Program-made: the position numbers and the translations under genes
Shown here: piece by piece, positions 35,115 through 44,989 of the stretch
Numbering within the stretch: the stretch's first letter is position 1
Layout: the number at the start of each line of letters is the position of its first letter
Assembly: GCA_040905865.1 (NCBI GenBank)
Contig: JBBDQU010000008.1
Coordinates: 1 to 57,921, forward strand
Direction: 5' to 3'
DNA from: Alphaproteobacteria bacterium
Lineage (GTDB): Bacteria > Pseudomonadota > Alphaproteobacteria > UBA8366 > GCA-2717185
DNA: 57,921 bases
The notes under the pieces: model-generated
Databases searched by the model: none
The model's input: the letters and a program-made list of their open reading frames with translations, nothing else
Told to the model about the DNA's origin: nothing

Positions 35115-35648
35115 ATGACAAGCACGTTCTACATGGTGGAAATGCACTATCCGCCGACCGAGGATCGCCGGAAATTCGACGATTTTTACTGGAAGCATAT
35201 TTCCATGCTGCTGACGATTGACGGGTTCATGTCGGCGCAGCGATTCGAATGTATCCATGAGGCACGCTCGCCCTTCCTGGCGGTCTACAAGGTCCGGGAA
35301 CCGGGTACGATGACTGCGGACAGCTATACGTCGAAGGCCGGTCGTACCTCGGTGGCGCCGGAATTCCGCGAAAAGATGACGAACTGGGACCGGAACCTCG
35401 TGCAGGGCGATATCGAGAACATGGAAGTCGGGCTGAATGGCTGGATGATTGTGATCGACCGGCTGTCCGATAACGCGCTGCCGCTGCCTGAGGGATATGC
35501 CTCGCTGAACGTGGTCGGGCTGGATGCGACCATCGTTGAACGCGGGATAAGGATCGGACAGTCCGGCGAACCCGATGCGCCCGGCGATACGGCGGGTTGG
35601 TCGGTTCGGACCTTCCGCCCGCTGCATCTGACGCGTTATCCTGCCTGA
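35115..35648 (+). CDS. EthD/NIPSNAP-like dimeric alpha-beta-barrel protein
   Basis: 177 residues. Two ferredoxin-like halves of the dimeric-barrel superfamily can be seen: FYMVEMHYPPTEDRRKFDDFYWK and a following SAQRFECIHEARSPFLAVYKV; the second half is less clear. GAGGG precedes the ATG. It ends eight bases before the acyl-CoA dehydrogenase gene, so it belongs to that operon. Proteins of this fold are small monooxygenase-like or ligand-binding accessory proteins. Function unknown. Confidence 0.65.
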   Translation: MTSTFYMVEMHYPPTEDRRKFDDFYWKHISMLLTIDGFMSAQRFECIHEARSPFLAVYKVREPGTMTADSYTSKAGRTSVAPEFREKMTNWDRNLVQGDIENMEVGLNGWMIVIDRLSDNALPLPEGYASLNVVGLDATIVERGIRIGQSGEPDAPGDTAGWSVRTFRPLHLTRYPA

Positions 35649-35656
35649 GGAGCGCG

Positions 35657-36787
35657 ATGCAGTTCACCTTTACCGAGGAGCAGGAGGAATTCCGGCGTTA
35701 CCTGCGCCGCTTTCTCGACGCCAAATCGCCCGCGGTGGAAGTCCGGCGATTGATGGAAACCGAGGATGGTTATGACCCGGCGGTCTGGCGGCAGCTTTGC
35801 ACGGATCTCGGGCTGCCGGCAGTCCAAATTCCGGAAACCTATGGCGGGCAGGGTTTCGGCTTCGTCGAACTTGGCATAGCACTGGAGGAAATGGGGCGCG
35901 CGCTGTTGTGCGCGCCGTATTTCGCATCCGCGGTGCTGGCGTCGAACGCCATCCTGAATGCGGGAACCGAAGAACAGAAGCGGGAATTGCTGCCGCCTCT
36001 TGCCGCCGGAGAAGTCGTGGCGACGCTCGCCCTCGCCGAGGAAAGCGGTCGCTGGGACAGTGCCGGTATCGCCATGACGGCAACCCGGACCGGGAGCGGG
36101 TACACGCTGGATGGCGTCAAGAGCTTTGTGCTGGACGGCCATACGGCGGGACTGATCGTGGTTGCGGCCCGTCGCGCCGGGACCGTTGGGGATGCGGGTT
36201 TGTCCCTGTTTACTGTCGACGCCGAAGCGCCGGGATTGAACCGGCGCCTGCTCCGGTCGGCCGATGCCACCCGCAAACTTGCACGGCTTGAATTCAGCGG
36301 GGTACCGGCAGGACTGCTGGGCAAGGAAGGCGCGGCGGCAGCGCCCCTTGCGAAGACACTGGATCAGGCGGCGGTGTGCCTTGCCAGCGAAATGGTGGGT
36401 GGGGCCGAGCATCTGCGTGAATCAGCGCTGGAATATGTGCAGATGCGCATGCAGTTCGGGCGCCCGATCGCATCCTTTCAGGCGATCAAGCACAAATCCG
36501 CCGAATTGCTGCTCGATGTCGAACTGGCGAAATCGGCGGCCTATTACGCGGCGCAGGCGGCGGATGACGATGCGGATGACCTGCCGGCGGTTGCCTCGCT
36601 GGCCAAGGCCTGCGCGGCGGATGCCTATACCCGGACAGCGATAGAGGCGGTGCAGATGCATGGCGGTATCGGATTCACCTGGGACAACGATACCCATTTA
36701 TGGTTCAAGCGCGCGAAAAGTTCCGAAGTATTCCTCGGCACGCCGGCATATCACCGCGAACTGATGATGCAGCGCTGGAACGGGTAG
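35657..36787 (+). CDS. Acyl-CoA dehydrogenase family protein, subunit 1
   Basis: 376 residues from the ATG at 35657 (GAGGAGCGCG before it). MQFTFTEEQEEFRRYLRRFL start, LALAEESGRWD FAD loop region, VGGAEHLRESALEYVQMRMQFGRPIASFQAIKHK, and QMHGGIGFTWDNDTHLWFKRAK near the end. The short form paired with a second, larger subunit directly downstream (10 bases) resembles the two-gene heterotetrameric acyl-CoA dehydrogenases of steroid and other side-chain oxidation. It would oxidise an acyl-CoA to an enoyl-CoA with FAD. Cytoplasmic. Confidence 0.9.
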   Translation: MQFTFTEEQEEFRRYLRRFLDAKSPAVEVRRLMETEDGYDPAVWRQLCTDLGLPAVQIPETYGGQGFGFVELGIALEEMGRALLCAPYFASAVLASNAILNAGTEEQKRELLPPLAAGEVVATLALAEESGRWDSAGIAMTATRTGSGYTLDGVKSFVLDGHTAGLIVVAARRAGTVGDAGLSLFTVDAEAPGLNRRLLRSADATRKLARLEFSGVPAGLLGKEGAAAAPLAKTLDQAAVCLASEMVGGAEHLRESALEYVQMRMQFGRPIASFQAIKHKSAELLLDVELAKSAAYYAAQAADDDADDLPAVASLAKACAADAYTRTAIEAVQMHGGIGFTWDNDTHLWFKRAKSSEVFLGTPAYHRELMMQRWNG

Positions 36788-36797
36788 GGGGCGAGGA

Positions 36798-38054
36798 ATG
36801 AGCGAACCGACCGAAGGCTCCGTCCGGCAGGAATCGCGTAACTGGCTGGAAGCCAACTGGGACCCGGACCTCAGCCTTGTCGAATGGCGTAACCGGCTGG
36901 TCGATTCCGGCTGGGGCGCGCCGACATGGCCCGTGGCGTGGCATGGCCGGGGATTGTCGGATCCGCTGGGCCGCGTGGTCGAGGCGGAAATGGATCGCAT
37001 CGGCGCCGTCGGTGTGGCCAGGACCGGCATTCGCAATCTCGCCGCGGCGACGATCCTTGTCCACGGCACCGATATGCACAAGGAAAAATTCCTGCGCCGG
37101 ATCCTGACCGGCGAGGATACCTGGTGCCAGTTGTTCAGTGAACCGGGGTGCGGATCGGATCTTGCCGGCGCGACGACGCGGGCGGATTTCAGGGGCAACA
37201 AGTGGATCGTCAACGGCCAGAAGGTCTGGACGACCAGCGCGCATCACGCGCAGTACGGGCTGCTGCTGGCGCGCACCGACTGGGATGCGCCGAAGCATCA
37301 GGGCCTCAGCTTCTTCATCATCGATATCGAACAGCCGGGCGTCGATGTCCAGCCGCTGCGCCAGATGAACGGGCATGCCTCGTTCAACCAGGTGTTCTTC
37401 ACCGATGCGGAGATCGCGCCGGAATTCATCCTGTCTGAAACCGGTAATGGCTGGGCGGTTGCGACCACGACGCTGATGCATGAACGGCGCGGGGCGGATT
37501 CGCTGCGCCGCTACGCGAAGGCTTCCAACCGGCCGGGCCGGGTGTATGAGGAAGAAGCCGCCGAAATCGCGATCCAGCTGGAACCCTATAAATGGTACCC
37601 GCAGCGCGCCGGGCGGGTCGACCTGGTCATTGAGCGGGCGAAGGCGACGGGTGCGTTCGACGACCCGGCGGTCCGGCAGGAAATCGCGAAGCTGCTGACG
37701 CTGTCCAGGGCGGCGGAATGGACGGCGCGCCGCGCCCGCGCGATGCAGGATCGCGGCGGGCCGCAGGGACCGGAGGGATCGCTCGGCAAACTGGCGGCCA
37801 GCAATGTCGCGCGCATGGCGGCGCGGGTGCATACCTTGATCGCCGGCGCGGATGCGATGCTGGCCGGTCCGGACGGCGCGCTGGACGGCGTTATCGCCGA
37901 GGTGCTGGTTTCCGTTCCGGCGGTCTCCATCGCCGGCGGGACCGATGAAATCCAGAAGAACATCATTTCCGAACGCGTCCTGAAAATGCCGAAGGAACCG
38001 CGTTCCGATACAAAGGGGCCGTTTCGCGACGTGCCCCGCAACACGGTCGGCTGA
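36798..38054 (+). CDS. Acyl-CoA dehydrogenase family protein, subunit 2
   Basis: 418 residues. Full family pattern: FAD/substrate loop with WCQLFSEPGCGSDLAGATTRA, KVWTTSAHHAQYGLLLARTD, and the C-terminal GGTDEIQKNIISERVLKMP. Starts ten bases after subunit 1 with GCGAGGA before the ATG. An N-terminal helical part with WPVAWHGRGLSDP is typical of the larger partner. The pair probably forms a mixed tetramer. The next gene is a CoA-transferase, suggesting the acid is first activated by CoA transfer and then dehydrogenated. Confidence 0.92.
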   Translation: MSEPTEGSVRQESRNWLEANWDPDLSLVEWRNRLVDSGWGAPTWPVAWHGRGLSDPLGRVVEAEMDRIGAVGVARTGIRNLAAATILVHGTDMHKEKFLRRILTGEDTWCQLFSEPGCGSDLAGATTRADFRGNKWIVNGQKVWTTSAHHAQYGLLLARTDWDAPKHQGLSFFIIDIEQPGVDVQPLRQMNGHASFNQVFFTDAEIAPEFILSETGNGWAVATTTLMHERRGADSLRRYAKASNRPGRVYEEEAAEIAIQLEPYKWYPQRAGRVDLVIERAKATGAFDDPAVRQEIAKLLTLSRAAEWTARRARAMQDRGGPQGPEGSLGKLAASNVARMAARVHTLIAGADAMLAGPDGALDGVIAEVLVSVPAVSIAGGTDEIQKNIISERVLKMPKEPRSDTKGPFRDVPRNTVG

Positions 38055-38078
38055 CCGGAAAACCGGGGGATTGCTTAA

Positions 38079-39290
38079 GTGACTGACAGACCGCGCGGCC
38101 CGCTGGACGGTATCCGGGTCCTTGACCTTACCACCGTCATGCTTGGTCCGTTTTCGACCCAGATCCTGGGGGAAATGGGCGCCGACGTCATCAAGATCGA
38201 ATCGCCGGGCGGCGATATCGGGCGCATGACAGGCGTTGGAAAGAGCCCGGGCATGTCGGCGGCCTATATGATGAAGGGCCGCAACAAGCGCAGCGTCGTG
38301 CTGGACCTGAAGATGCCGGAAGCGCGGGACGCGCTGAAGCGCCTGGTCGAGACCGCCGATGTCTTCGTGCACAATATCCGCCCGAAGGCGACGGTCCGCC
38401 TCGGAATCGACTATGACAGCATCGTCAAATGGAAGCCGGATATCGTTTACGCGGCAGCCACGGGGTATGGCGAGGACGGTCCCTTTGTCGACAAGCCCGC
38501 CTATGACGACCTGATCCAGGGGGCCTCCGGTCTGGCGGCGCTGTTCGGCGCCGTGACCGGCACGCCGCGCTATGGCCCGACGGTCCTGGCGGACAAGACG
38601 ACCGGCATGTTCCTGACCTATGCGATCACGATGGCGCTGTTCCACCGCGAACGCACGGGCGAGGGGCAGCGGGTGCATGTGCCGATGTACGAATCTTTCG
38701 CCGCCTTCGTGATGAACGAGCACATGCAGGGCCGCATGTACGAACCCCCGGTCGGCCCCGCCGGCTACCAGCGCATGCTGACTCCGCACCGGCGCCCCTA
38801 TCCGACGGCGGACGGGCATGTCTGCGTGTTGCCCTATAACGACCGTCACTGGAAGAAATTCTTCGAAGTGGTGGGTCGTGGCGATCTGATCGGGGACGAA
38901 CGGTTTTCCAGCCAGGCGGCGCGGTCGGCGAATATCGACGCGCTGTACGGAATCGTCGCCGAGGTCATGCCGACACGAACGTCCAGGGAATGGCTGACCC
39001 TGCTGGAAGCGGCGGATATTCCCGTGATGCCGATGAACACGCCGGAAGATCTGTTCGATTGCCCGCATCTGAGCGCGGTCGGCATGTTCCCCGTGGTCGA
39101 TCACCCGACCGAGGGGAAGCTGCGCCATATCAAGGTGCCGGTGAGCTTTTCCAGGACGCCGGGCGGCTATTACCGCCATCCCGAAAGACTTGGCCAGAGC
39201 ACCGAGGCCGTGCTTGCGGAAGCCGGGTTCACGGCGGAAGAAATCGCGGCGTTGCAGGACAAAGGCGCCGCGGGCCGCCCGCCCGAATAG
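38079..39290 (+). CDS. CaiB/BaiF-family (class III) CoA-transferase
   Basis: 403 residues from a GTG at 38079 (GGGGGA about 11 bases upstream). N-terminal GPLDGIRVLDLTTVMLGPFSTQILGEMGADVIKIE and RNKRSVVLDLK are diagnostic; the catalytic Asp is expected at YDDLIQGASGLAAL. It moves CoA from one acyl-CoA to a carboxylic acid, providing the substrate for the two dehydrogenases upstream. Same operon, 24 bases after subunit 2. Confidence 0.93.
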   Translation: MTDRPRGPLDGIRVLDLTTVMLGPFSTQILGEMGADVIKIESPGGDIGRMTGVGKSPGMSAAYMMKGRNKRSVVLDLKMPEARDALKRLVETADVFVHNIRPKATVRLGIDYDSIVKWKPDIVYAAATGYGEDGPFVDKPAYDDLIQGASGLAALFGAVTGTPRYGPTVLADKTTGMFLTYAITMALFHRERTGEGQRVHVPMYESFAAFVMNEHMQGRMYEPPVGPAGYQRMLTPHRRPYPTADGHVCVLPYNDRHWKKFFEVVGRGDLIGDERFSSQAARSANIDALYGIVAEVMPTRTSREWLTLLEAADIPVMPMNTPEDLFDCPHLSAVGMFPVVDHPTEGKLRHIKVPVSFSRTPGGYYRHPERLGQSTEAVLAEAGFTAEEIAALQDKGAAGRPPE

Positions 39291-39416
39291 GCGCCCGTTC
39301 CGCCTACCGGGAGGGGCGATCAGGAACCGGCCGCCCGACCTCGCGTTCATTTTGTTGTGCTATCCGATGGAAACCGTGAAGATGGCGCAAAAGGTCGCAG
39401 CTGACGGACCGTATTC

Positions 39417-40841
39417 GTGGACGACGAAAAGCAACAGGATCAGGGGTTTCGTTTCGCAGGGCGTACCGTGCCCAGCATGAGCGAGGCGAAGGATGCGATT
39501 GGCAGTATGGTCTGGCGCTACCGCGAGGAGTCGCTGCCGTTCTGGAAGGCTGTTCTGCTGCGCAGCTTCCGCATTGGATTCGCCACTGCACGAGACCTGA
39601 TGGAAGGTCAACTCACCTTGCGGGCGATGAGCCTCGTCTACACGACGCTGTTGTCGCTGGTGCCGTTGCTGGCGATCAGCTTTTCGGTCCTCAAGGGATT
39701 TGGCGTACATAACCAGATCGAACCCGTCCTGAACAATCTGACCGCGCCTCTTGGCGATCAGGGTGGCCAGATTACCCGCCAGATCATCTCCTTCGTGGAA
39801 AATGTAAAGGTCGGCGTACTTGGCTTTATCGGCTTCGGACTGCTGTTCTACACCGTCGTGTCGCTGATGCAGAAGATCGAGCGCGCGGTAAATTATATAT
39901 GGCGGGTGACGCGGGAGCGCTCCTTCGCCCAGCGTGTTCGCGATTACCTCAGCGTCGTGTTGGTTGGCCCGGCATTGGTGTTCGCCTCCGTCGGTATCTC
40001 GGCGACCGTTGCCAATAACGCCGTCGTCCAGTCGCTGATGAAATTTCAGCCCTTCGGCTGGCTGCTGGAAGTCGCGGCCATGGCCGTTCCGTACCTGATG
40101 GTTGTGGCGGCTTTCACCTTTATCTACATGTTCATGCCCAATACCGGCGTGCGCCTTCGCTCCGCCTTTGTCGGCGCGCTGGTTGCGGGCGCCTTGTGGA
40201 ATATTGTCGGCTGGGGGTTTGCTTCCTTTGTTGTCGGTTCGACCAATTACGATGCGATTTACTCCACCTTCGCAACGCTGATCCTGTTCCTGATCTGGCT
40301 TTATATCGGTTGGCTCGTCCTGCTGACGGGCGCCTGCATCGCCTTCTATCACCAGAACCCGAGCGCCACCGCCGGGGCGCACAAGCCGCTATCCCTGTCC
40401 AACCGCGTAAAGGAGCATGTCGGCCTCATGACGATGGCTATGATCGGCCGGCGCTTCCATGCGGGCGAGCGGCCCTGGACTCTGGAGCAACTGACCAGCC
40501 GCCTGAAAGTTCCCGGCGAGGTGGCGGAACGCGCCATAGAAGCGTTGGAAACCGGGGGGCTGGTGTTGCATACGGGCGAGGTTCCATCCCGCTACATGCC
40601 GGCCCGTCCGCTGGAGAAAATAACGGTGATCGAAATCCTCGACGTCGTCCGCAACGCCGGAGAGGAGCGGGTGCTGTCCATGGAACGGTTGCCCCCGGAT
40701 CCGGCAGTGGCGCATGTTGGCGAGGACGTGAAAGAGGCGGTGATGCGGACGCTGCGCGGCCGAACGCTTCGTGACATGATACTTGACGACGGCACCCTGC
40801 ATGACCTGACGCCCGACACAAGGCGTGCAGCCGGCGGCTGA
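39417..40841 (+). CDS. YihY/BrkB-family inner-membrane protein
   Basis: 474 residues from a GTG at 39417; an ATG at 39477 is also possible, and neither has a clear ribosome-binding site. About six membrane spans: LTLRAMSLVYTTLLSLVPLLAISFSV, VLGFIGFGLLFYTVVSLMQ, and later FATLILFLIWLYIGWLVLLTGACIAF. This is the family once misnamed ribonuclease BN. The C-terminal 150 residues are soluble with a winged-helix-like pattern (WTLEQLTSRLKVPGEVAERAIEALETGGLV), seen in the longer members. Function is not well defined. Confidence 0.9.
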   Translation: MDDEKQQDQGFRFAGRTVPSMSEAKDAIGSMVWRYREESLPFWKAVLLRSFRIGFATARDLMEGQLTLRAMSLVYTTLLSLVPLLAISFSVLKGFGVHNQIEPVLNNLTAPLGDQGGQITRQIISFVENVKVGVLGFIGFGLLFYTVVSLMQKIERAVNYIWRVTRERSFAQRVRDYLSVVLVGPALVFASVGISATVANNAVVQSLMKFQPFGWLLEVAAMAVPYLMVVAAFTFIYMFMPNTGVRLRSAFVGALVAGALWNIVGWGFASFVVGSTNYDAIYSTFATLILFLIWLYIGWLVLLTGACIAFYHQNPSATAGAHKPLSLSNRVKEHVGLMTMAMIGRRFHAGERPWTLEQLTSRLKVPGEVAERAIEALETGGLVLHTGEVPSRYMPARPLEKITVIEILDVVRNAGEERVLSMERLPPDPAVAHVGEDVKEAVMRTLRGRTLRDMILDDGTLHDLTPDTRRAAGG

Positions 40842-40888
40842 CTCGGCTTTCTCTCGATCCGGACGGGGCGCACGGCTTCTGAACCGGT

Positions 40889-41554
40889 TCAGGCCCAGCG
40901 AACGTTGTCGGCGCGGTCGTCGGCGGTCAGCAGCGTCGTGGTGAATACCGACGTCCAGTCGCACAGGTCGTAACGCCGGCTCAGCTTGCGGCGCACCTCC
41001 GCCTCACCGGGGCTGTCCGGAATCTTGGACCGTTCCCACATGGCGAGGTCGGGGCGTCGGGTCATCAGCAGGGTTCGCCGCAACTCATCCGGGTCCTGCC
41101 CATCGTCGCGGTCGAGGAACCGCCACATGCCGATTATCTGCGAATCATAGGCGGATTCGAAACCGGGCCAGGCGCCGGCGCAGAGGTCCAGGAACTCTGC
41201 CCAGTGGGCCTTCGGCGTGTCGAACCAGCGGAATGCGAAATTGCCCTGGCGGCGTGGCGGCTCGATCCGTTCCGGCCGCAATGTCGGAATCATGGCGGCA
41301 TTGGTCGCAGCGCGTATCCCCGCGATATCCGCCAACAGTATCCGGTCCGATTCCGGCGCGCCGCTGCCGTCGGGCCAGGCAGTGATGACGTTCAGTTCGT
41401 CCCGCGGCGTTCCGATCTGGCTACGCCATATCCCGTAGAGAACGCCACCCTGCGCCGCGAGGCGCGCCGCGCCGGCGTCCCGCAACGTGTCGGATACTGT
41501 CTGCCACTGACGTGGCGCACAATCGATACGGTGGTGCACATAAAGGTCCGGCAT
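40889..41554 (-). CDS. NIPSNAP-like dimeric alpha-beta-barrel protein
   Basis: 221 residues with two ferredoxin-like halves (DLYVHHRIDCAPRQWQTVSDTLRDAG; second half FAFRWFDTPKAHWAEFLDLCAGAWPGFE), as in NIPSNAP-type proteins. No catalytic motif is visible. It starts 25 bases after the frameshifted DctM copy on the same strand, so it is probably the last gene of the TRAP operon. Role unknown; it may bind the transported compound or a product. Confidence 0.6.
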   Translation of the reverse strand: MPDLYVHHRIDCAPRQWQTVSDTLRDAGAARLAAQGGVLYGIWRSQIGTPRDELNVITAWPDGSGAPESDRILLADIAGIRAATNAAMIPTLRPERIEPPRRQGNFAFRWFDTPKAHWAEFLDLCAGAWPGFESAYDSQIIGMWRFLDRDDGQDPDELRRTLLMTRRPDLAMWERSKIPDSPGEAEVRRKLSRRYDLCDWTSVFTTTLLTADDRADNVRWA

Positions 41555-41579
41555 CGGGCTATTCCTTAATTACGGTCGT

Positions 41580-42861
41580 TCATTGCGCGCCAAATACGAG
41601 ATTGGGCAGGACCAGGGTGATCTGCGGCACATAGGCGATTAACAGCGTATAGCAGAGCAGCATGATAAAGAACGGGATCGAGGCGGACCATGCCTTTGTG
41701 ATCGGATAGTTGGCGACGCCGCAGGTTGTCAGCAGAACCGACGCAACCGGCGGGGTCTGTTCGCCGATGACCACGCAGAAGATGAACAGCATGCCGAAAT
41801 GGACCCGGTCCATGCCCATCTGGTCGACCAGCGGCAGGAAGATCGGGACCAGCATCAGGATCATCGGTGCGCCGTGCAGGAATGTGCCGGCTATCACCAG
41901 GAAGCTAACGATGACGAGCGTCACGAAAAATGGCGACAGACCCCAGGACATGATTTCCGTCGCCATGGCTTGTGGCACGCCCTCGGAGATCAGGTAGTGG
42001 GCGAATACAGAACTGATCGACAGCAGCAACAGGACGTTGGCCGCCCGCCGGCCGGCGACCATGAAGCTGCGTGGCAGATCGCGCACGCGCATGCCGCGAT
42101 AGACGACGATGGCGGCGAAAATGGCAAGCGAGGTGCAGATTGCCGACGCTTCGGTCGGTGTGAAGGCGCCGCCGACAATGCCGAAGATGATCGTCGCCGG
42201 GATCAGTAACGCGATCCAGGTCCGGTTGAACCGGTGGACGACGTTGCCGAAGCTGAAAGGTTCGTGCGTCGGGTATGCGCGCTTTTTGGCGATGACATAG
42301 GCAACTATCATCAGGCAGACGCCGTAGCCGACGCCGGGGATATATCCCGCAATGAACAGCCGCGCGATGGAGACGTCGGAAACGACGGAGTACAGGATCA
42401 TGCCGATACTCGGCGGGATGAGGATGCCAATCGAGGCCGAATAAGAGGTCACGATGATGGAAAAATCCTTGGCGTAGCCGCGCTTTTCCATCTCGGGAAT
42501 CAGGGATCGAGCCGACGGAGGCCGCATCGGCCACGGCCGACCCCGACACGTTTGCGAACAGCATCGAGGTGACGATATTGGCATGGGCCAGCCCGCCGGA
42601 CATCCAGCCGACAAGGGCGCTGGCGAAGTCGATCAGCCGGGCCGCGACCGCGCCGGAGCCCAGTACCTCGCCGGTCAGGATGAACAGCGGAATGGCGAGT
42701 ATGACAAACGAAACCAGCCCGTCCGTCATCTGGCCGTGGAAGTTGATCAGGTTGTGGTCGCCAACGATATAGGACAGAAGGCCTACCATACCGAGAGACA
42801 GCGCGATCGGCAGGGCCAATACGATGAGAAGGATGATCAACAGGATAAAAAAGCCGGCCAT
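41580..42861 (-). pseudogene. TRAP transporter large permease (DctM-like), copy 2, frameshifted
   Basis: Reads well from 42861 (MAGFFILLIILLIVLALPIAL) to ADAASVGSI, then continues in another frame as IPEMEKRGYAKDFSIIVTSYSASIG through to 41580. In the minus-strand sequence ATCCCTG at 42501-42507 has one C more than needed: with ATCCTG the frame is whole and gives 426 residues, against 425 in the intact paralogue at 43082-44359, which reads ATCCTCATCCCG there. Both halves keep family motifs (GIPLFILTGE-like AIPLFILTGEVLGSG; GEQTPPVASVLLTTCGVAN). Either a very recent pseudogene or a sequencing/assembly error. Confidence 0.85.
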
Positions 42862-43081
42862 TTTCGTTCTCTATGTAAGTTTTTCTGATAGTTAGGCTAT
42901 ACCTAATCCGTCATCGGCGTATAGCGATCTTTTTGGAAGGGAGACGGCGATCCCGTAAACTATCCGCGCGTAAAATCGACTCGCCGCGCCATTATAAGTA
43001 TATATACCTATCTTGCGCGTTCCGGATTTTGCGGCGTTTTGCCGGTGGGGGCGGGCGTCGTCCGGGGCTGTCTCCCGACCC

Positions 43082-44359
43082 TTAAGGACCCAGGATCAGG
43101 TTTGGCACGAAGAGCGTAACCTGCGGAACATAGGCGATCATCAGTGTGTAACACAGCAGCATGATGAAGAACGGAACGGACGCCGCCCAGGCGCGGGTTA
43201 TGGGGAGATTCGCCACGCCGCACGTGGTCAGCAGTACCGACGCCACCGGCGGGGTCTGCTCGCCTATCACCACGCAGAAAATGAAGAACAACCCGAAATG
43301 CACCCTGTCCATGCCGATCTGGTCGACCAGCGGCAGGAAGATCGGCGTCAGCATCAGGATCATGGGCGCGCCGTGCAGGAAAATGCCCGCCAGCGTCAGG
43401 AAGATAAAAATGACCAGGATGACGGCCCAGGGGTCGAGTCCCCAGGACATGATTTCGGCCGCCATGGCCTGCGGCACGCCCTCGGTGATCAGGTAATGGG
43501 CGAATACCGAACTGATCGACAACAGCAGCAGGACGTTGGCCGCCCTGCGACCGGCGGTTATGAAGCTCTGCGGCAGGTCGCGGAACCTCATGCCCCTGTA
43601 TACGAACAGCGCGGCGACGAGCGCCAGGGCAGTCGTGATCGCAGCGGCCTCGGTCGGCGTGAAAGCACCGCCGACAATGCCGAAGATGATCGTCGCCGGG
43701 ATCAGCAGCGCGATCCAGGTCCGGTTGAAGCGGTGAACGACGTTGCCGAAGCTGAAAGGTTCGTGTGTCGGATAGGCGCGCTTCTTGGCGACGAAATACG
43801 CTACCGCCATCAGACACAGCCCATAGCCGACGCCGGGAATGTAGCCGGCGAGGAACAGCCGCGCGATGGATACGTCGGAGACAACGGAGTACAGGATCAT
43901 GCCGATACTGGGCGGAATCAGGATACCGATCGATGCCCCGTAGGACGTGACGACGACGGAAAATTCCTTCGAGTAGCCGCGCTTTTCCATCTCCGGGATG
44001 AGGATTGAGCCGACAGCGGCCGCGTCCGCCACGGCGGAGCCGGACACGTTGGCGAACATCATTGCCGTGACGACGTTGGCGTGCGCCAGCCCGCCGGACA
44101 TCCAGCCCACAATGGAACTGGCAAAGGCGATCATGCGGGCGGCGACGGCGCCCGAGCCTAGAATTTCACCGGTCAGAATAAACAGCGGGATCGCCAGGAT
44201 GACAAAGGAAACCAGCCCGTCCGTCATCTGGCTGTGGAAGTTGATCAGGCTGTCGCCAGCAACGACATATGAAAAGAGGCCGACCATCCCGAGCGACAAT
44301 GCGATCGGCAATGCGAGCATGATCAGGAAGATGATCAGGAAGACGAATAACATGGCCAT
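43082..44359 (-). CDS. TRAP transporter large permease (DctM-like), copy 1
   Basis: 425 residues, about twelve membrane spans. Family motifs: LALPIALSLGMVGLFSY, VILAIPLFILTGEILGSGAVAARM, NVSGSAVADAAAVGSI, IPPSIGMILYSV, and GEQTPPVASVLLTTCGVAN. The large subunit carries the sodium-driven transport path; it works with DctQ (84 bases upstream in the operon) and the DctP binding proteins. It is clearly homologous, about 80 percent identical by eye in the C-terminal part, to the frameshifted copy that follows it. Confidence 0.95.
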   Translation of the reverse strand: MAMLFVFLIIFLIMLALPIALSLGMVGLFSYVVAGDSLINFHSQMTDGLVSFVILAIPLFILTGEILGSGAVAARMIAFASSIVGWMSGGLAHANVVTAMMFANVSGSAVADAAAVGSILIPEMEKRGYSKEFSVVVTSYGASIGILIPPSIGMILYSVVSDVSIARLFLAGYIPGVGYGLCLMAVAYFVAKKRAYPTHEPFSFGNVVHRFNRTWIALLIPATIIFGIVGGAFTPTEAAAITTALALVAALFVYRGMRFRDLPQSFITAGRRAANVLLLLSISSVFAHYLITEGVPQAMAAEIMSWGLDPWAVILVIFIFLTLAGIFLHGAPMILMLTPIFLPLVDQIGMDRVHFGLFFIFCVVIGEQTPPVASVLLTTCGVANLPITRAWAASVPFFIMLLCYTLMIAYVPQVTLFVPNLILGP

Positions 44360-44443
44360 TGTTGCGTTCCGATTTCAGAGCGGTTGGAGGTCGTACGGCG
44401 GAGAGCCGCCACTGCCGATCAACCGAATTGTTGACGGTTTCGT

Positions 44444-44989
44444 TCAGCTTTCCGCGTCTATTTCCGTGACTTCCGGATCTTCCATGCAGATGAGGTTTTT
44501 CAGGATGACCATAAACATCAGGGCGCCCCAGACCGGCATGCTGCCGTAGAAGATGAATTTTGGCGTTTCCGAGTAATCGAGAACGAATGTCCAGGTGATT
44601 CTCACGTATTCGATACCCGTCCAGAACACGACCGCGAAAAACAACAGCATGAGCAGGCTGTTGAACACAAAGATGGCGCGGCGGATTGTGACATTCTTAA
44701 TGAACAGCAGCAGGACTTCCGCATAGAACAGCGCATACCGGTCCATCAGGACGACACTGCCCGGCACGAACAGCCACAGCAGGGTGTATTGGGCGAACTC
44801 ATCCATCCACCCGAAGGTATGATTGAAGAAAAACCGGCCCGACACGTTGACGGTGATCAGGACGACTTCGATCGCCAGCGCCGTCGCCGTGATAATATCG
44901 CAAAGTCGCAAAATACTCCGGTAACCCGCATTCATTGCCGGCGGCAGTTTGTATCCCGCCCGGAAAATGCCTGCATTCTGTTCACTCAT
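44444..44989 (-). CDS. TRAP transporter small permease (DctQ-like)
   Basis: 181 residues with four membrane spans. The family pattern VSGRFFFNHTFGWMDEFAQYTLLWLFVPGS is clear, with the conserved acidic residue in WMDEFAQY. It lies between the binding-protein genes and the first DctM copy. Only one small subunit exists for two binding proteins and two large subunits, so any alternative pairing must share it. Confidence 0.93.
   Translation of the reverse strand: MSEQNAGIFRAGYKLPPAMNAGYRSILRLCDIITATALAIEVVLITVNVSGRFFFNHTFGWMDEFAQYTLLWLFVPGSVVLMDRYALFYAEVLLLFIKNVTIRRAIFVFNSLLMLLFFAVVFWTGIEYVRITWTFVLDYSETPKFIFYGSMPVWGALMFMVILKNLICMEDPEVTEIDAES

Noticed and set aside
36705-39350. An 881-codon open frame antisense to both acyl-CoA dehydrogenases and the CoA-transferase
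   Set aside because: The sense-strand genes have clear family motifs; the antisense translation is rich in Arg, His and Pro with no domain and is a product of GC-rich codon bias.
40879-40892. Perfect palindrome CTGAACCGGTTCAG
   Set aside because: It overlaps the end of the NIPSNAP-like gene at a convergent junction, has no loop or U run, and a 14-bp palindrome is not rare enough to claim function.
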